DNA from: JAKLKS01 sp964370855
GTDB lineage: Bacteria > Planctomycetota > JAJSAM01 > JAKLKS01
Length of the DNA stretch: 64,000 nt
NCBI GenBank assembly: GCA_964370855.1
Contig: CAYJMF010000004.1
Location: 62,001-126,000 of the forward strand
Direction of reading: 5' to 3'
A program made the position numbers and the translations under genes. Position 1 is the first letter of the stretch. Each line of letters starts with the position of its first letter. The notes under the pieces were generated by a model. It saw only the letters and a list, made by a program, of their open reading frames with translations, did no database searches and was not told where the DNA came from. Below, in pieces: positions 7,972 to 16,613 of the stretch.

Positions 7972-10529
7972 AACCTCTCCATCTCCCCGGCCAGGAAGGC
8001 GCGGGCGAAGAAGCCGGGGCTGAGGTCGCTGTCCATCAGCATGTCGAGCTGCCGGGTGCAGAGGGTCAGGCGTCCGAGATCGGCCAGGCGCGGCAGGAGG
8101 TAGTCGCGGTCGTACTTCTCCAGCCCCGCGATCAGCAGGTCCCCGCGGGTGGCGACGGTGAACCCCCGGGCCTCGAGCACCCTGCGGACGAACTCGACCC
8201 GCCGCCTCCGGCGCGTCTCGTCGGCCGCACCGCCGTTGAAGCGGAAGTGGATGTAGTTCTTGTTGGTGCTCCTGCCGCAGTAGGCGTCCACGGTGGAGAA
8301 GTGCCACCCGGCCTTGGTGCTGAAGTTCATGTACCGGTCCGAGACGATGGCGAAGGAGGCGCGGCCGACCCCCAGGGACTCGTGCGGGGGGCCGGCCATC
8401 GACTCGCCCAGCACCGAGAGGAATCCGCTGGCCGAGACCGGCCGGGGCTGGGCCCGGCGCGCGCGGCGGTCGAGCAGGCCTTCCAGGAAGGCCCGCATCG
8501 GCGGGCTGGCCACCTCCTCCGTGGTGATCCTCCCGGACGCCCCGGCGCCTTCGACGATCCCCCCGCCCACGTCGAAGACCCGCACCTCGATCGGCAGGTC
8601 CGCCTCCAGCGCCACCGAGTGCTCGCTGTCCGCCGCCGCGAGGTCCCCGAAGTGGAACATCACCTCGTAGGCCTTCTCATGGACGTACCGCGCGAAGTCG
8701 TGCAGGGAGCGGCAGCCCCGGGGCGCGAACTCCGGCGCGGTGGGGTCCGTGAGGTTCAGCGGAACCACGAGGCGCGCGATGGGGCGCAGGGAGCGCAGCG
8801 CGGGGGAGTCCAGGAAGGGCGCCGGGCCGCGCTCCCGCGGCGGGCCGCCGGGCGCGGCGGGGAGGCCGGGGAGGGCCCCCCCGTGGACCGTGCGCCGCGT
8901 CGCGTCCACGGTGACCATCCCCCCGGGGGCGAGGGAGGTGGCGCCCTCCAGCCCCACGATGGCGGGGACCCCGAACTCCCGGGCCAGGATCGCCATGTGG
9001 CCGGTGGGGGAACCCACGTCGGTCAGGATCGCGGCGCAGCGGCCCATCACCCTCGAGAAGAGCGGCGAGGAGTGCCGTGCGACCAGCACCCCGCCCTCCG
9101 GGAACCGGTCGAGGTCCTCCTCGGTCCGCACCAGGATCGCCGGCCCCGAGGCCGTACCCGGGCAGGCCGACGCCCCGCCGGAGAGGAGCGCCGCGCCCTC
9201 CGGGGAGGGCCTTCCGGCGGATTCGGGAACCGGGCGCAGCGTCGCCATGGGGCGGGCCTGGAGGATCACGACGCGCCCGGACGGCTCGATGGCCCACTCC
9301 ACGTCCTGGGGCGGGCCGAAGTGGGTCTCGATGGCGCGGCCCGCCGCGGCGAGCCGCAGGAGGTCCTCCGGGCCCGGGAGCCCGGACCGCGGGTCCCGGG
9401 AACCGTCCATGCGCCGTGCGGGGCCCCCGGGCGGAACCCGCCACAGGCAGGCGTCCTCGTCGCCCGAGGCCAGCCGATCCCCGCGTCCCTTCACGGCGCT
9501 GACCAGGACCTCGTCGCTCCCCGGATCCTCCGGGGGCCGCGAGAACAGGATCCCGCTCCACCGGGGCTCGATCATCCGCACGCACCCCACCGCCATCCTC
9601 CCCTCGTGGGCGGTCAGGCCCCTGTCGAAGCGGTAGGAGACCGGCCCCGGGGCGTAGGCGCTGGCGACCACGCGCCGGTATGCGTCCATGAGGCCCCCGC
9701 GATCCACGTCCAGCACCGTGAGGTACTGGCCCGCGTGGGAGGAGGCGCCGGAGTCCTCACCGACGGCGCTGCTCCGCACCGAGAACCTGGCCTCCGCCCC
9801 GCCCGCCATCCCGTCGACCGCCGCGAGGATCCCGTCGCGGATGTCCGGGGGCACGGGGGAGGCGAGGACGGCCTCCCGGACCTCGCGGCATGCCTCGGGC
9901 AGGGCCTCCGGCCCGTGGGCGTCCAGGATCCCTTCCAGCCTCTCGGCCCGGTCCCACAGCTCGCCGTAGGTCATGAAGGTGGCGAAGGCGCTCACCGTGA
10001 TCGCGAAGCCGTCCGGGACGGCGAGCCCGCAGGCCCTACCCACCTCGCCGAGGTTCGCCATCTTCACTCCCACGTTCTCGGCGTCCCGGGCACCCACCCC
10101 GGCGAGCCCGACGACGGGGGGGCCGACGAGGACGTCGGTCTGGCCCGCGAGCTCGTCCTCGATGGATGCGTTCAGGGACCGGAAGGCGTCGTAGAGGCCG
10201 GCGTGGGCCCCGCCGGAGATCTGGTCGAGGTCCTTCACCATCAGGAAGACGTCCATCGCGGCCTTGCGGACGCGCTGCCCGACGACCTCCATCGAGAAGG
10301 GGCGGCGGCCCGCGAGCCGGTCCTCGATGTCCACGATGAGCTCCAGGGTGGAGTCGTTGAGGACGAGGATCTCGCGGAACCTCTCGTACCGGAGGCGGAA
10401 GGCGGCGCTCCGCCGCGACCCGGTCCCCGAGACCCCCGCGCTCCGGCCGAAGGACCGCAGGGCCTCCCTGATCCGGGAGCCCAGCGTGCGGGGGGGCGGC
10501 GGCCGTCCGTCGGGAGGGGGCTGGAGCAT
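7968..10529 (-). CDS. Dikinase-like phosphotransferase (PPDK_N + swivel His + novel C-terminal domain)
   Basis: 853 residues. The layout is an N-terminal helical segment (about 30-160), an ATP-grasp PPDK_N domain (about 165-450) with GVKMANLGE, FSVRSSAVGEDSG (Arg252) and PQDVEWAIEPSGRVVILQARP, a swivel domain with catalytic His511 in GSPTGHMAILAREFGVP, and a C-terminal domain of about 270 residues. That last domain has CRSLHDFARYVHEKA, VFDVGGG, WHFSTVDAYCGRSTNKNY and FNGGAADETRRRRR. It shows no PEP-utilising TIM-barrel motifs, so PEP synthesis is unlikely; ATP-dependent phosphotransfer through His to an unknown acceptor is inferred. It is the last gene of the leftward operon 15141-7968, and its stop lies in the palindrome. 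Confidence 0.88.
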   Translation of the reverse strand: MLQPPPDGRPPPPRTLGSRIREALRSFGRSAGVSGTGSRRSAAFRLRYERFREILVLNDSTLELIVDIEDRLAGRRPFSMEVVGQRVRKAAMDVFLMVKDLDQISGGAHAGLYDAFRSLNASIEDELAGQTDVLVGPPVVGLAGVGARDAENVGVKMANLGEVGRACGLAVPDGFAITVSAFATFMTYGELWDRAERLEGILDAHGPEALPEACREVREAVLASPVPPDIRDGILAAVDGMAGGAEARFSVRSSAVGEDSGASSHAGQYLTVLDVDRGGLMDAYRRVVASAYAPGPVSYRFDRGLTAHEGRMAVGCVRMIEPRWSGILFSRPPEDPGSDEVLVSAVKGRGDRLASGDEDACLWRVPPGGPARRMDGSRDPRSGLPGPEDLLRLAAAGRAIETHFGPPQDVEWAIEPSGRVVILQARPMATLRPVPESAGRPSPEGAALLSGGASACPGTASGPAILVRTEEDLDRFPEGGVLVARHSSPLFSRVMGRCAAILTDVGSPTGHMAILAREFGVPAIVGLEGATSLAPGGMVTVDATRRTVHGGALPGLPAAPGGPPRERGPAPFLDSPALRSLRPIARLVVPLNLTDPTAPEFAPRGCRSLHDFARYVHEKAYEVMFHFGDLAAADSEHSVALEADLPIEVRVFDVGGGIVEGAGASGRITTEEVASPPMRAFLEGLLDRRARRAQPRPVSASGFLSVLGESMAGPPHESLGVGRASFAIVSDRYMNFSTKAGWHFSTVDAYCGRSTNKNYIHFRFNGGAADETRRRRRVEFVRRVLEARGFTVATRGDLLIAGLEKYDRDYLLPRLADLGRLTLCTRQLDMLMDSDLSPGFFARAFLAGEMERF

Positions 10530-10544
10530 GGGGCTCGCCAGAGC

Positions 10545-10934
10545 CTACCGGGAGGAGGGCCGGGAGCGCCGGTTCGCGGCCGCTCGGCGGATGGTGCCGA
10601 GCAGCTCGTCCACCTGCACCGGCTTCAGGAGGTACTCGAAGGCGCCGAGTTCCATCCCCCGGACCCCCAGCTCCACGGAGGCGTGCCCGGTGAGGAGGAT
10701 CACCTCGGTCTCCGGGAATCCGTTCCTCATGCGCCGCAGGAGGTCCAGGCCGTCCATCCCCGGCATCTTCACGTCGACCACGGCGCAGTCGAAGTCGGTC
10801 CCGGAGAGCGCGGCGAGCGCCTCCACCCCGGACCGGGCCGTGGTGCAGTCCAACCCCCGCCTGCCCAGCAGGGTCGCCGTGGGCTCGAGGAACTCGACCT
10901 CGTCGTCCACCAGGAGCAGCTTCAGGTCCGCCAC
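10545..10934 (-). CDS. Receiver-only response regulator
   Basis: 129 residues, a single receiver domain: LLLVDDEVEF, phosphoacceptor Asp54 in VVDVKMPGMDG, ILLTGHAS and Lys in YLLKPVQVD. It lies between the histidine kinase at 10956 and the dikinase-like gene at 7968 on the same strand with short gaps, so it probably takes phosphate from that kinase. There is no output domain. Confidence 0.88.
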   Translation of the reverse strand: MADLKLLLVDDEVEFLEPTATLLGRRGLDCTTARSGVEALAALSGTDFDCAVVDVKMPGMDGLDLLRRMRNGFPETEVILLTGHASVELGVRGMELGAFEYLLKPVQVDELLGTIRRAAANRRSRPSSR

Positions 10935-10955
10935 TTCCCGCCTCCTCCCGCCCGG

Positions 10956-12602
10956 TCAGGCGTTCTCGGGCTCCAGGGGGAACCAGAGCGTGAACGTCGT
11001 CCCCCTGCCCGGCGCGCTCTCGACGCCGATGCGGCCGCCGAGGCCGTGCATGATCTCGCGGCACAGGGCCAGGCCGAGCCCGGAGTGGATTCCCGGCCCC
11101 GACTTGGTCGAGTAGAACGGTTCGAACACCCTCTGCAGATCCCCGGCGGGGATGCCGGGACCGTCGTCCGCCACCACCACCTCGACCCCGCCTCCCGCCG
11201 CCCGCACGGCGAGCCCGAGTTGGCCGTCCCGTCCCATGGCGTCCACGGCGTTGTTGATCAGGTTCAGGAAGACCTGCTGCATCCGGGAGAGGCTCGACCG
11301 GAGGATCGGGACCCCGGGCCCGTAGTCCCGGACGATGCGGATGTCCGACGCCTGGATCTCCCTCTCCACGAACCCGACCGTCTCCTCGAGGGCGGCGGCG
11401 ACGTCCACGGGCTCGAGGTCCGGCCCCACCCGGCGGGAGAAGCCGAGGAGGCGGTGGGTCACCTTGCGGCCCCTCTCGACCTGGGCCTCGATCTTCCCCA
11501 GCCGGTCCCGGAACTCCCCGGCCCGCGGGAAGTCCGTGCCGTCGGCCAGGGCGTCCGCCAGCACGCCCACCTGGGCCTGGATGATGGCCAGGGGGTTGTT
11601 GATCTCGTGGGCCACGCCGGCGGCCAGCCGCCCGATGGCCGCCATCTTCTGGGACTGCGCCACCGACTCGTAGAGCGCAGCGCGCTCCGCCTGGAGGCCC
11701 CGGAGCTGCCGGAGGCGGTACCTCGCGACGAGGGCCGCGGACAGCGGGACCAGGCCGAGGCAGGCCAGGAGCCCCCAGAGGAGCGCGGGGTGGACGTCGG
11801 CGATGGAGTCCCCGGGCAGCGCCTGCCTGGCCACGAGCACCCATCGCTCCCCCCGGAGCCACGCGTTGGCGACGAGCTGGTCGTCCTGCCGGAGCATCCT
11901 CACGCCGGTGTGCACGGGGATCGGGCCGAGGTCCGCCTTCTCCATGAGGCGATGCGCGGGGGAGTAGCGGGTCTGGTACTCGCCGGCCCTGTTCAGGATG
12001 AACACGTCCGCCCCGGACTCGAGGCCGCCCTCGCGGACAAGGTCCGAGAGCCGGTCGGTGTCGATCGTAGCCCTCAGGATGAAGGCCCGGTCGCCGCTCC
12101 GCTTCGTCACCGCCATGACCATGTGCGGGAAGCGGCGGAACCCCAGGAACACGTCGCTCTCGTACCGTCCGCGAACCATTGCCTGGTGGAACCAGTCCTC
12201 GCCGCTGTAGTCCTGGTCCTCGAGGCTGTAGGGTCCCGCGTAGGCGATGTGGCGGCCGTCCCCCCCTATCAGGCCGAGATCGATGATGGCCCCCTGCCCC
12301 TGCCGCATCTGGTCGAGCAGGAACTGGATCACCACCGGGTTCGAGAGCTCCGCGACCGGCAGGGACGCGGCCACGAGGTCCAGGTCCCGCAGCTTCTCCT
12401 CGAGGAACAGCTCGATCGTCGCCCTGCGGTTCTTGACCATGGCCTCGAGGACGTTCCTCGCCCTGGCCTCCAGACCGGCCTGGTTGGCGGCGATCCCGGC
12501 GAGCCCCATGGCGGCGGTGGGCAGAAGTCCGAAGAGGAGGAGCACCCGGAACATCGAGCCCAGCAGCTTCCGGTAGGTGGTGGGCGCGGACTCAGCCTTC
12601 AT
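10956..12602 (-). CDS. dCache-type sensor histidine kinase
   Basis: 548 residues: helix 1 (about 16-36), periplasmic dCache-type sensor (about 40-275, with AYAGPYSLEDQDYSGEDWF and YESDVFLGFRRFPHM), helix 2 (about 280-300), HisKA with His332 in VAHEINNPLAII, and HATPase_c (INNAVDAMG, VADDGPGIP, GIHSGLGLALCREI). The sensor part is clearly related to that of the kinase at 6142, so the two may detect related ligands. Its start overlaps the stop of the upstream dikinase-like gene by 11 bases, and the receiver protein follows. The ligand is unknown. Confidence 0.92.
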   Translation of the reverse strand: MKAESAPTTYRKLLGSMFRVLLLFGLLPTAAMGLAGIAANQAGLEARARNVLEAMVKNRRATIELFLEEKLRDLDLVAASLPVAELSNPVVIQFLLDQMRQGQGAIIDLGLIGGDGRHIAYAGPYSLEDQDYSGEDWFHQAMVRGRYESDVFLGFRRFPHMVMAVTKRSGDRAFILRATIDTDRLSDLVREGGLESGADVFILNRAGEYQTRYSPAHRLMEKADLGPIPVHTGVRMLRQDDQLVANAWLRGERWVLVARQALPGDSIADVHPALLWGLLACLGLVPLSAALVARYRLRQLRGLQAERAALYESVAQSQKMAAIGRLAAGVAHEINNPLAIIQAQVGVLADALADGTDFPRAGEFRDRLGKIEAQVERGRKVTHRLLGFSRRVGPDLEPVDVAAALEETVGFVEREIQASDIRIVRDYGPGVPILRSSLSRMQQVFLNLINNAVDAMGRDGQLGLAVRAAGGGVEVVVADDGPGIPAGDLQRVFEPFYSTKSGPGIHSGLGLALCREIMHGLGGRIGVESAPGRGTTFTLWFPLEPENA

Positions 12603-15141
12603 GGTCCCTCCGGAACGCGTAGTCCCCCGCGTTGAAGGCGTCCTCGTACTCCTTCACCGTCGCGTCGGAGGTCAGCGACATGTCGAGGTGGTTCACGTAC
12701 CCCATGACCAGGCCGACCGTGGCCAGGGCCTCCTCCATCGCCTCCGGGGGGAGGTGGCGCACCCTGGCGTTGACGAGGTCCGCGGCCTGGTCGCACTCGA
12801 ACCCGCGCGCGGAGAGGAGGCGCCTGATGAGGACCGCACGGCGGCTCCTCTGCTCCACCCCCGTGGCCCCCCCGACGAAGCGGAAGGAGGCGTGGTTGGA
12901 CTCCACCCTGTCGCAGACGCGCGCGTCGACGGTCGAGAAGTGGTACCCGATCCGCGAGTTCAGGCTCATGGAGTCGGAGGAGATGAAGGCGTAGGAGGGT
13001 TCGCCCATGGGCCGCAGGCGCTGGTCCTGGTCGAAGTTGTAGTTGACGACGGCGGACATGAACCCCCGGAGGGACACGGGCCGGAGGGTCCGCCACCGCA
13101 GGCGCGGGTCGGTCATGCCGCGCCAGAGCGCCCTCATCGGCGCGCAGGCGACCTGGTCCATCGTGACGTCGCCTCCCGGCGCGCCCGGGGCGAGTCCGCC
13201 GCCGAGATCGAACACCCGGCAGTCGATGGGCACGGACGAGACGAGGCGGCGCGCAGGCGTTCCCCCGTTGACGGCCCCGTCCCCGAGTTCGAACATCTCC
13301 TCGACCGTCGCCTGGTGGCAGAAGCGGATGATGTCGTGGATCGTGCGGCACTCGCCGGGGGAGTAGCCGCTGGCCTGGCGATCGCGCAGGGTCAGGGGGA
13401 CGATCAGGTCCTTGACGGAGGCCAGGCGCTCGACGTTGGGGTTGCGCGGCCCCGCCGGGCGCTCCGCGGCCCCCGCGAGGACCGCCTCGACGCGTCCCCG
13501 GTAGACGACACCGGCGTCGGCGTCCACGGTCACGACCTCGCCGTCCGGCGGAAGGACCGCGGTGGCGGTCCGGGTCGCCAGCAGGGCGGGGACGCGGAGT
13601 TCGCGGGCCACGGTGGCCAGGTGGCCGGTCACCTCCCCCATGTCGGCGACGAGGGCCGCCGCCCCGGGAAGGAGGACCGCGAACCGGGGGTCCGCTTCCG
13701 CGACGGCGATCACGGACCCGGGAGCGCAGCCGAGGACGTCCGCGTCGGACCCGACGCGCCTCAGGGGGCCGGACCCCGCGCCCCTGCTCGCCCGGGAGCC
13801 GCCCTCGAGCAGGACGGCCGCCCCCGGGACCCGCGCGCCGGTGGGGCGGTCGGCCTGCTCCGCGTGCCGGGGCTGGGGCCGCACCTGGAGCACGTGGACG
13901 CGTCCGTCGCCGTCGACGGCCCACTCCATGTCCAGGGGCATCCCGAACCGGTCCTCGAGGCGCCACGCGGCGTCGGCGATCTCCAGGGCGAGTCCCGGGG
14001 AGAGGATCGCGCGGCCGGACAGGGACGCGTCGAGGTCCACCCGCTCCACCCCTCCGGCGGCCGCGCTCCGGAGGATCCCCGCCTGCACCCCCGTGCGGTA
14101 CGAGGCGACCTCCCGGCGCTCGCGGTCCACGTAGCAGGAGTCCGGCTCCGCCGACCCGTCCACGGCGGAGAGCCCGAGGCCCCGGACCGCCTGGATCAGG
14201 GTCCGCTGGCCGAGGGAGGTCGCGCAGGCGCCGTAGAGCACCCCGGCCGCCCGCGCCTCCACCATCCGGACCACGCAGCAGCACATGGCGACCTCGTCGT
14301 CCTCGAAGCCCCGCCCCAGGCGGTAGGCGATGGCCTGCGGCGAGTACTTGCCCGCGACCACCTGCCGGAACGCCTCCTCCAGGGCCGCGGGGGGGACGTT
14401 CAGGAGGGATCGGTACTGGCCGGCGAAGGACACCTCCATCCCGCCCTCCTGGAGGGCGCTCGAGCGCACCGCGAGCCGGTCCCCGGGGGAGAAGGAGGCC
14501 GCGCCGGCACGGAGCGCGGCGGCGACGGCGGCGGGCAGGGGAGACGCGAGGATGGCGCCGGTGATCCCGGCGGAGGCCCTGAAGCAGGACGCGACGTCGC
14601 CCGGATCCGCGCCCTCCATCCCGGCCGCGATCCGATCCCCCAGGCCCCCCTCCTCCATGAGGGCGCGGTAGGCGGCGACCGTGGTGGCGAACCCGTCGGG
14701 GACCCGTCCGCCGAGGACCCTGCGCGCCTCCCCGAGGAAGGCGCTCTTCTGCCCGACGACCTCGGACAGCGATGCGTCCACGTCGGCGAGGCCTAGGACC
14801 ATCCCGACCTCCCGCAGCGAGGGCGTGATCTCGACCCCGCGGGCGATCCCGCTCTTGAGGCTCTCGAAGAGCGGGACGAGATCGCCGTACCTGTCCTCCG
14901 TCATCCGGTTCAGGTGGACCACCATCCGGTAGGTCTGGACCATGACTCCGGCCACGAGGCGGCGGAGTTCCGCCGCGGAGAGCCTCCCGGAATCCAGGGC
15001 CTCCTGGATGCGCTCCACGTGTCCCAGGGCGGAGTTGTTCGCGTGCAGGACTTCACGGAATGCGGCCATGCGGGACTCGAGGGGCGGTCCCTCGCCGTGC
15101 CCCCGACCCAGGAGTCTGGAGACGATGCCGCCGCGGGACAT
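12592..15141 (-). CDS. Dikinase-like phosphotransferase (PPDK_N + swivel His + novel C-terminal domain)
   Basis: 849 residues, first gene of the leftward operon with the kinase, regulator and second dikinase. An N-terminal helical segment is followed by an ATP-grasp domain (VVGQKSAFLGE; AVRSSALQEGG with Arg226; PLDMEWAVDGDGRVHVLQVRP) and a swivel domain with His507 in VTGHLATVAREL. The C-terminal domain has CRTIHDIIRFCHQATVEEMFEL, VFDLGGG, RGFMSAVVNYNF, YHFSTVDARVCDRVESNH and FVGGATGVEQRSRR. The Glu-Asp pair usual after VRSSA is only partly kept (QEGG). No TIM-barrel pyruvate/PEP site was seen. The acceptor is unknown. Confidence 0.88.
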   Translation of the reverse strand: MSRGGIVSRLLGRGHGEGPPLESRMAAFREVLHANNSALGHVERIQEALDSGRLSAAELRRLVAGVMVQTYRMVVHLNRMTEDRYGDLVPLFESLKSGIARGVEITPSLREVGMVLGLADVDASLSEVVGQKSAFLGEARRVLGGRVPDGFATTVAAYRALMEEGGLGDRIAAGMEGADPGDVASCFRASAGITGAILASPLPAAVAAALRAGAASFSPGDRLAVRSSALQEGGMEVSFAGQYRSLLNVPPAALEEAFRQVVAGKYSPQAIAYRLGRGFEDDEVAMCCCVVRMVEARAAGVLYGACATSLGQRTLIQAVRGLGLSAVDGSAEPDSCYVDRERREVASYRTGVQAGILRSAAAGGVERVDLDASLSGRAILSPGLALEIADAAWRLEDRFGMPLDMEWAVDGDGRVHVLQVRPQPRHAEQADRPTGARVPGAAVLLEGGSRASRGAGSGPLRRVGSDADVLGCAPGSVIAVAEADPRFAVLLPGAAALVADMGEVTGHLATVARELRVPALLATRTATAVLPPDGEVVTVDADAGVVYRGRVEAVLAGAAERPAGPRNPNVERLASVKDLIVPLTLRDRQASGYSPGECRTIHDIIRFCHQATVEEMFELGDGAVNGGTPARRLVSSVPIDCRVFDLGGGLAPGAPGGDVTMDQVACAPMRALWRGMTDPRLRWRTLRPVSLRGFMSAVVNYNFDQDQRLRPMGEPSYAFISSDSMSLNSRIGYHFSTVDARVCDRVESNHASFRFVGGATGVEQRSRRAVLIRRLLSARGFECDQAADLVNARVRHLPPEAMEEALATVGLVMGYVNHLDMSLTSDATVKEYEDAFNAGDYAFRRDHEG

Positions 15142-15299
15142 CCGGGCTCCGCAGGGCCGCCGCGCGACCCGCGCGGGGTGATCCGCGCGGGCCGCTCGCG
15201 GCGCCCGTCAACCGGCCGCTAGATCCCCGATCCTATTCGGTCCCGGGGACTTCCGCGGCTCCTTCCCCCCTGCCCCGGGCGACGGCCCGTGACCAGCAA

Positions 15300-15317
15300 T
15301 CGTGATTTTCTGCACAA
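15300..15317. promoter_or_regulatory. Rex-type (TGTGA-N6-TCACA) operator
   Basis: TCGTGA-TTTTCT-GCACAA matches ten of twelve consensus positions. It ends 29 bases before TAGGAT at 15347, almost the same spacing as at 3443 and 23720. It could also influence the leftward operon starting at 15141. Confidence 0.6.
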
Positions 15318-15346
15318 TATCGAAGGACCCTGTTCCGGCCCCCTGC

Positions 15347-15352
15347 TAGGAT
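15347..15352 (+). promoter_or_regulatory. -10 box of the cytidylate-kinase-like/TSUP operon
   Basis: TAGGAT in the same sequence setting (CCTGCTAGGATC) as the box at 17552. No good -35 hexamer is visible at 17-18 bases, which fits a promoter needing an upstream-bound regulator. Confidence 0.4.
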
Positions 15353-15565
15353 CCCGGGCGAGATCGAGACCGGTCCGGCGACGTTCGGACGATGTGCACC
15401 ATGTCCTGGTCCTTCGCGAGCCGCCCTTCCGCGCCGCGTGCGCGTCCCGCGCGCCGGCCTCCCCCTCCCGGCGATCTCCGGCCCCGCCCCCGGGAGCGGG
15501 CTCCTTCGAGGCGGGTCGCGCCCGTGCCCCCGGGGGCGGCGGGCGCGGGAAGGGGGTGAGTTCCC

Positions 15566-16399
15566 GTGGCCATCATCACGATTTCAAGGGGTTCGATGAG
15601 CGGGGGGGAGGCGCTGGCGACCCTGCTGGCCCGGGACCTGGGCTGCCCCGTCCTCGGCCGCGAGGTCGTGCTCGAGGCGGCCGCCGCGATCGGGGTCCCC
15701 GAGGAGACCCTCGGGCAGAAGTTCGAGCGGAGCCCGGGGCTCTGGGGGCGGCTGACCTCGGACCGGCGCGTCTACGTCGTCGCGGTCCAGGCGGCGCTGG
15801 CCGAGCACGCGGCCACGGGCCGTCTCGTCTACCACGGGCTCGCGGGGCACCTCCTGCTCAAGGGCGTCCCGGCGGTCCTCCGGGCACGGCTCATCGCGCC
15901 GCTGGAGATGCGCGTCCGCACCGTCATGGAGCGCCAGGGCCTGGGGCGGAGCGCCGCGGTGGAGTACATCGAGAACGTCGACGAGGACCGCGTCCGCTGG
16001 ACCAGGTTCATCTACGGCGTCGACTGGCGGGACCCGGCCCACTACGACCTCGTCGTGAACCTCGAGAACATCTCCATCCCCGCCGCCGGCGAGATCATCG
16101 CGCGGGCCGCCTCCCGGGTCGAGTACGCGATCACGCCGCCGGTCCTGAAGGCGCTCGCCGACTTCCGCCTGGCCTGCCGGGTGAAGGTGGCCCTGGCCGT
16201 GAACCCCCAGACGCGGGGAATCGACCTCAAGGTGCGGGCCGACGGGGGCGCCCTGACGGTCGAGGGCGACCTGCCCGCCGCCGGGATGCTCACCCGCGCC
16301 AGCCGAAGGGACGAGGAGGAGGTCCTGCGCACCGCCCGGGAGGTGCCCGGCGTGGTCGACGTGGCGCTGGACCTCAGGCGGTACGACCCGTCCCTCTGA
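15566..16399 (+). CDS. Cytidylate-kinase-like domain fused to a BON domain
   Basis: 277 residues. The N-terminal part (about 1-185) resembles the cytidylate kinase-2 family: MAIITISRGSMSGGEALATLLARDLGCPV with a P-loop-like SRGSMSGG, RLIAPLEMRVRTVMER, and a Tyr/Asp-rich stretch HYDLVVNLENIS. The C-terminal part (about 195-275) looks like a BON domain (GIDLKVRADGGALTVEGDL; EEVLRTAREVPGVVDVALDL), a fold that binds membranes or ligands. GTG 15566 has AGGGGGTGAG five bases upstream. It is first in an operon with a small membrane protein, a TSUP permease and probably a dikinase-like gene. A regulatory nucleotide-binding role is more likely than CMP metabolism. Confidence 0.78.
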   Translation: MAIITISRGSMSGGEALATLLARDLGCPVLGREVVLEAAAAIGVPEETLGQKFERSPGLWGRLTSDRRVYVVAVQAALAEHAATGRLVYHGLAGHLLLKGVPAVLRARLIAPLEMRVRTVMERQGLGRSAAVEYIENVDEDRVRWTRFIYGVDWRDPAHYDLVVNLENISIPAAGEIIARAASRVEYAITPPVLKALADFRLACRVKVALAVNPQTRGIDLKVRADGGALTVEGDLPAAGMLTRASRRDEEEVLRTAREVPGVVDVALDLRRYDPSL

Positions 16400-16424
16400 A
16401 CTCGACCTTCCCGAAAGAGGACCC

Positions 16425-16613
16425 GTGAACTGGATCACCTGGCTTCACGAACTGGGGCGGGACGCGAACGCCGGGGCGCCGGGGTTCCAGGCGGGCGCTT
16501 CGTACCTCCTGGTCTCCGTGTCGATGCCCGTGGCCATCGGCCTGTTCGTGGGATTCGGCTTCCGCCTCGTGGAGGCCGTCTTCGGGATCCGGCTCGGGAA
16601 GGGGGGGCACTGA
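16425..16613 (+). CDS. Small membrane protein preceding a TSUP permease
   Basis: 62 residues: a short amphipathic N-terminus (MNWITWLHELGRDANAG) and one membrane helix (about 26-48, SYLLVSVSMPVAIGLFVGFG), ending FGIRLGKGGH. The C-terminal half resembles that of the 111-residue protein at 4004, also placed directly before a TSUP gene. It also recalls the tail of the TIGR02186-like protein at 404 (LLIGMVFKKGGGH). GTG start with GAAAGAGG upstream; its stop overlaps the permease ATG by one base (TGATG). Probably a small permease subunit; no named family recognised. Confidence 0.72.
   Translation: MNWITWLHELGRDANAGAPGFQAGASYLLVSVSMPVAIGLFVGFGFRLVEAVFGIRLGKGGH

Larger units (their letters stand above)
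15142..15565. promoter_or_regulatory. Divergent control region with Rex-type dyad and a long leader
   Basis: 424 bases lie between the leftward dikinase operon and the rightward kinase-like/TSUP operon. They hold a Rex-type dyad (15300-15317) and a + strand -10 box TAGGAT (15347-15352), leaving a leader of about 200 bases before GTG 15566. Within it an ATG at 15392 opens a 55-codon frame (MCTMSWSFASRPS...) whose TGA at 15557 lies six bases before the GTG. It is proline- and arginine-rich and may be noncoding. Confidence 0.5.

Noticed and set aside
6534..12635. Continuous open frame of about 2,000 codons on the + strand
   Set aside because: It crosses the histidine kinase, the palindrome and three real - strand genes. 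Its translation is low-complexity Arg/Gly/Pro-rich antisense sequence, an effect of very high GC.
15392..15559. 55-codon frame in the leader of the 15566 gene
   Set aside because: It could couple to the next gene, but its Pro/Arg-rich composition is what random GC-rich DNA gives. Mentioned only in the intergenic entry.
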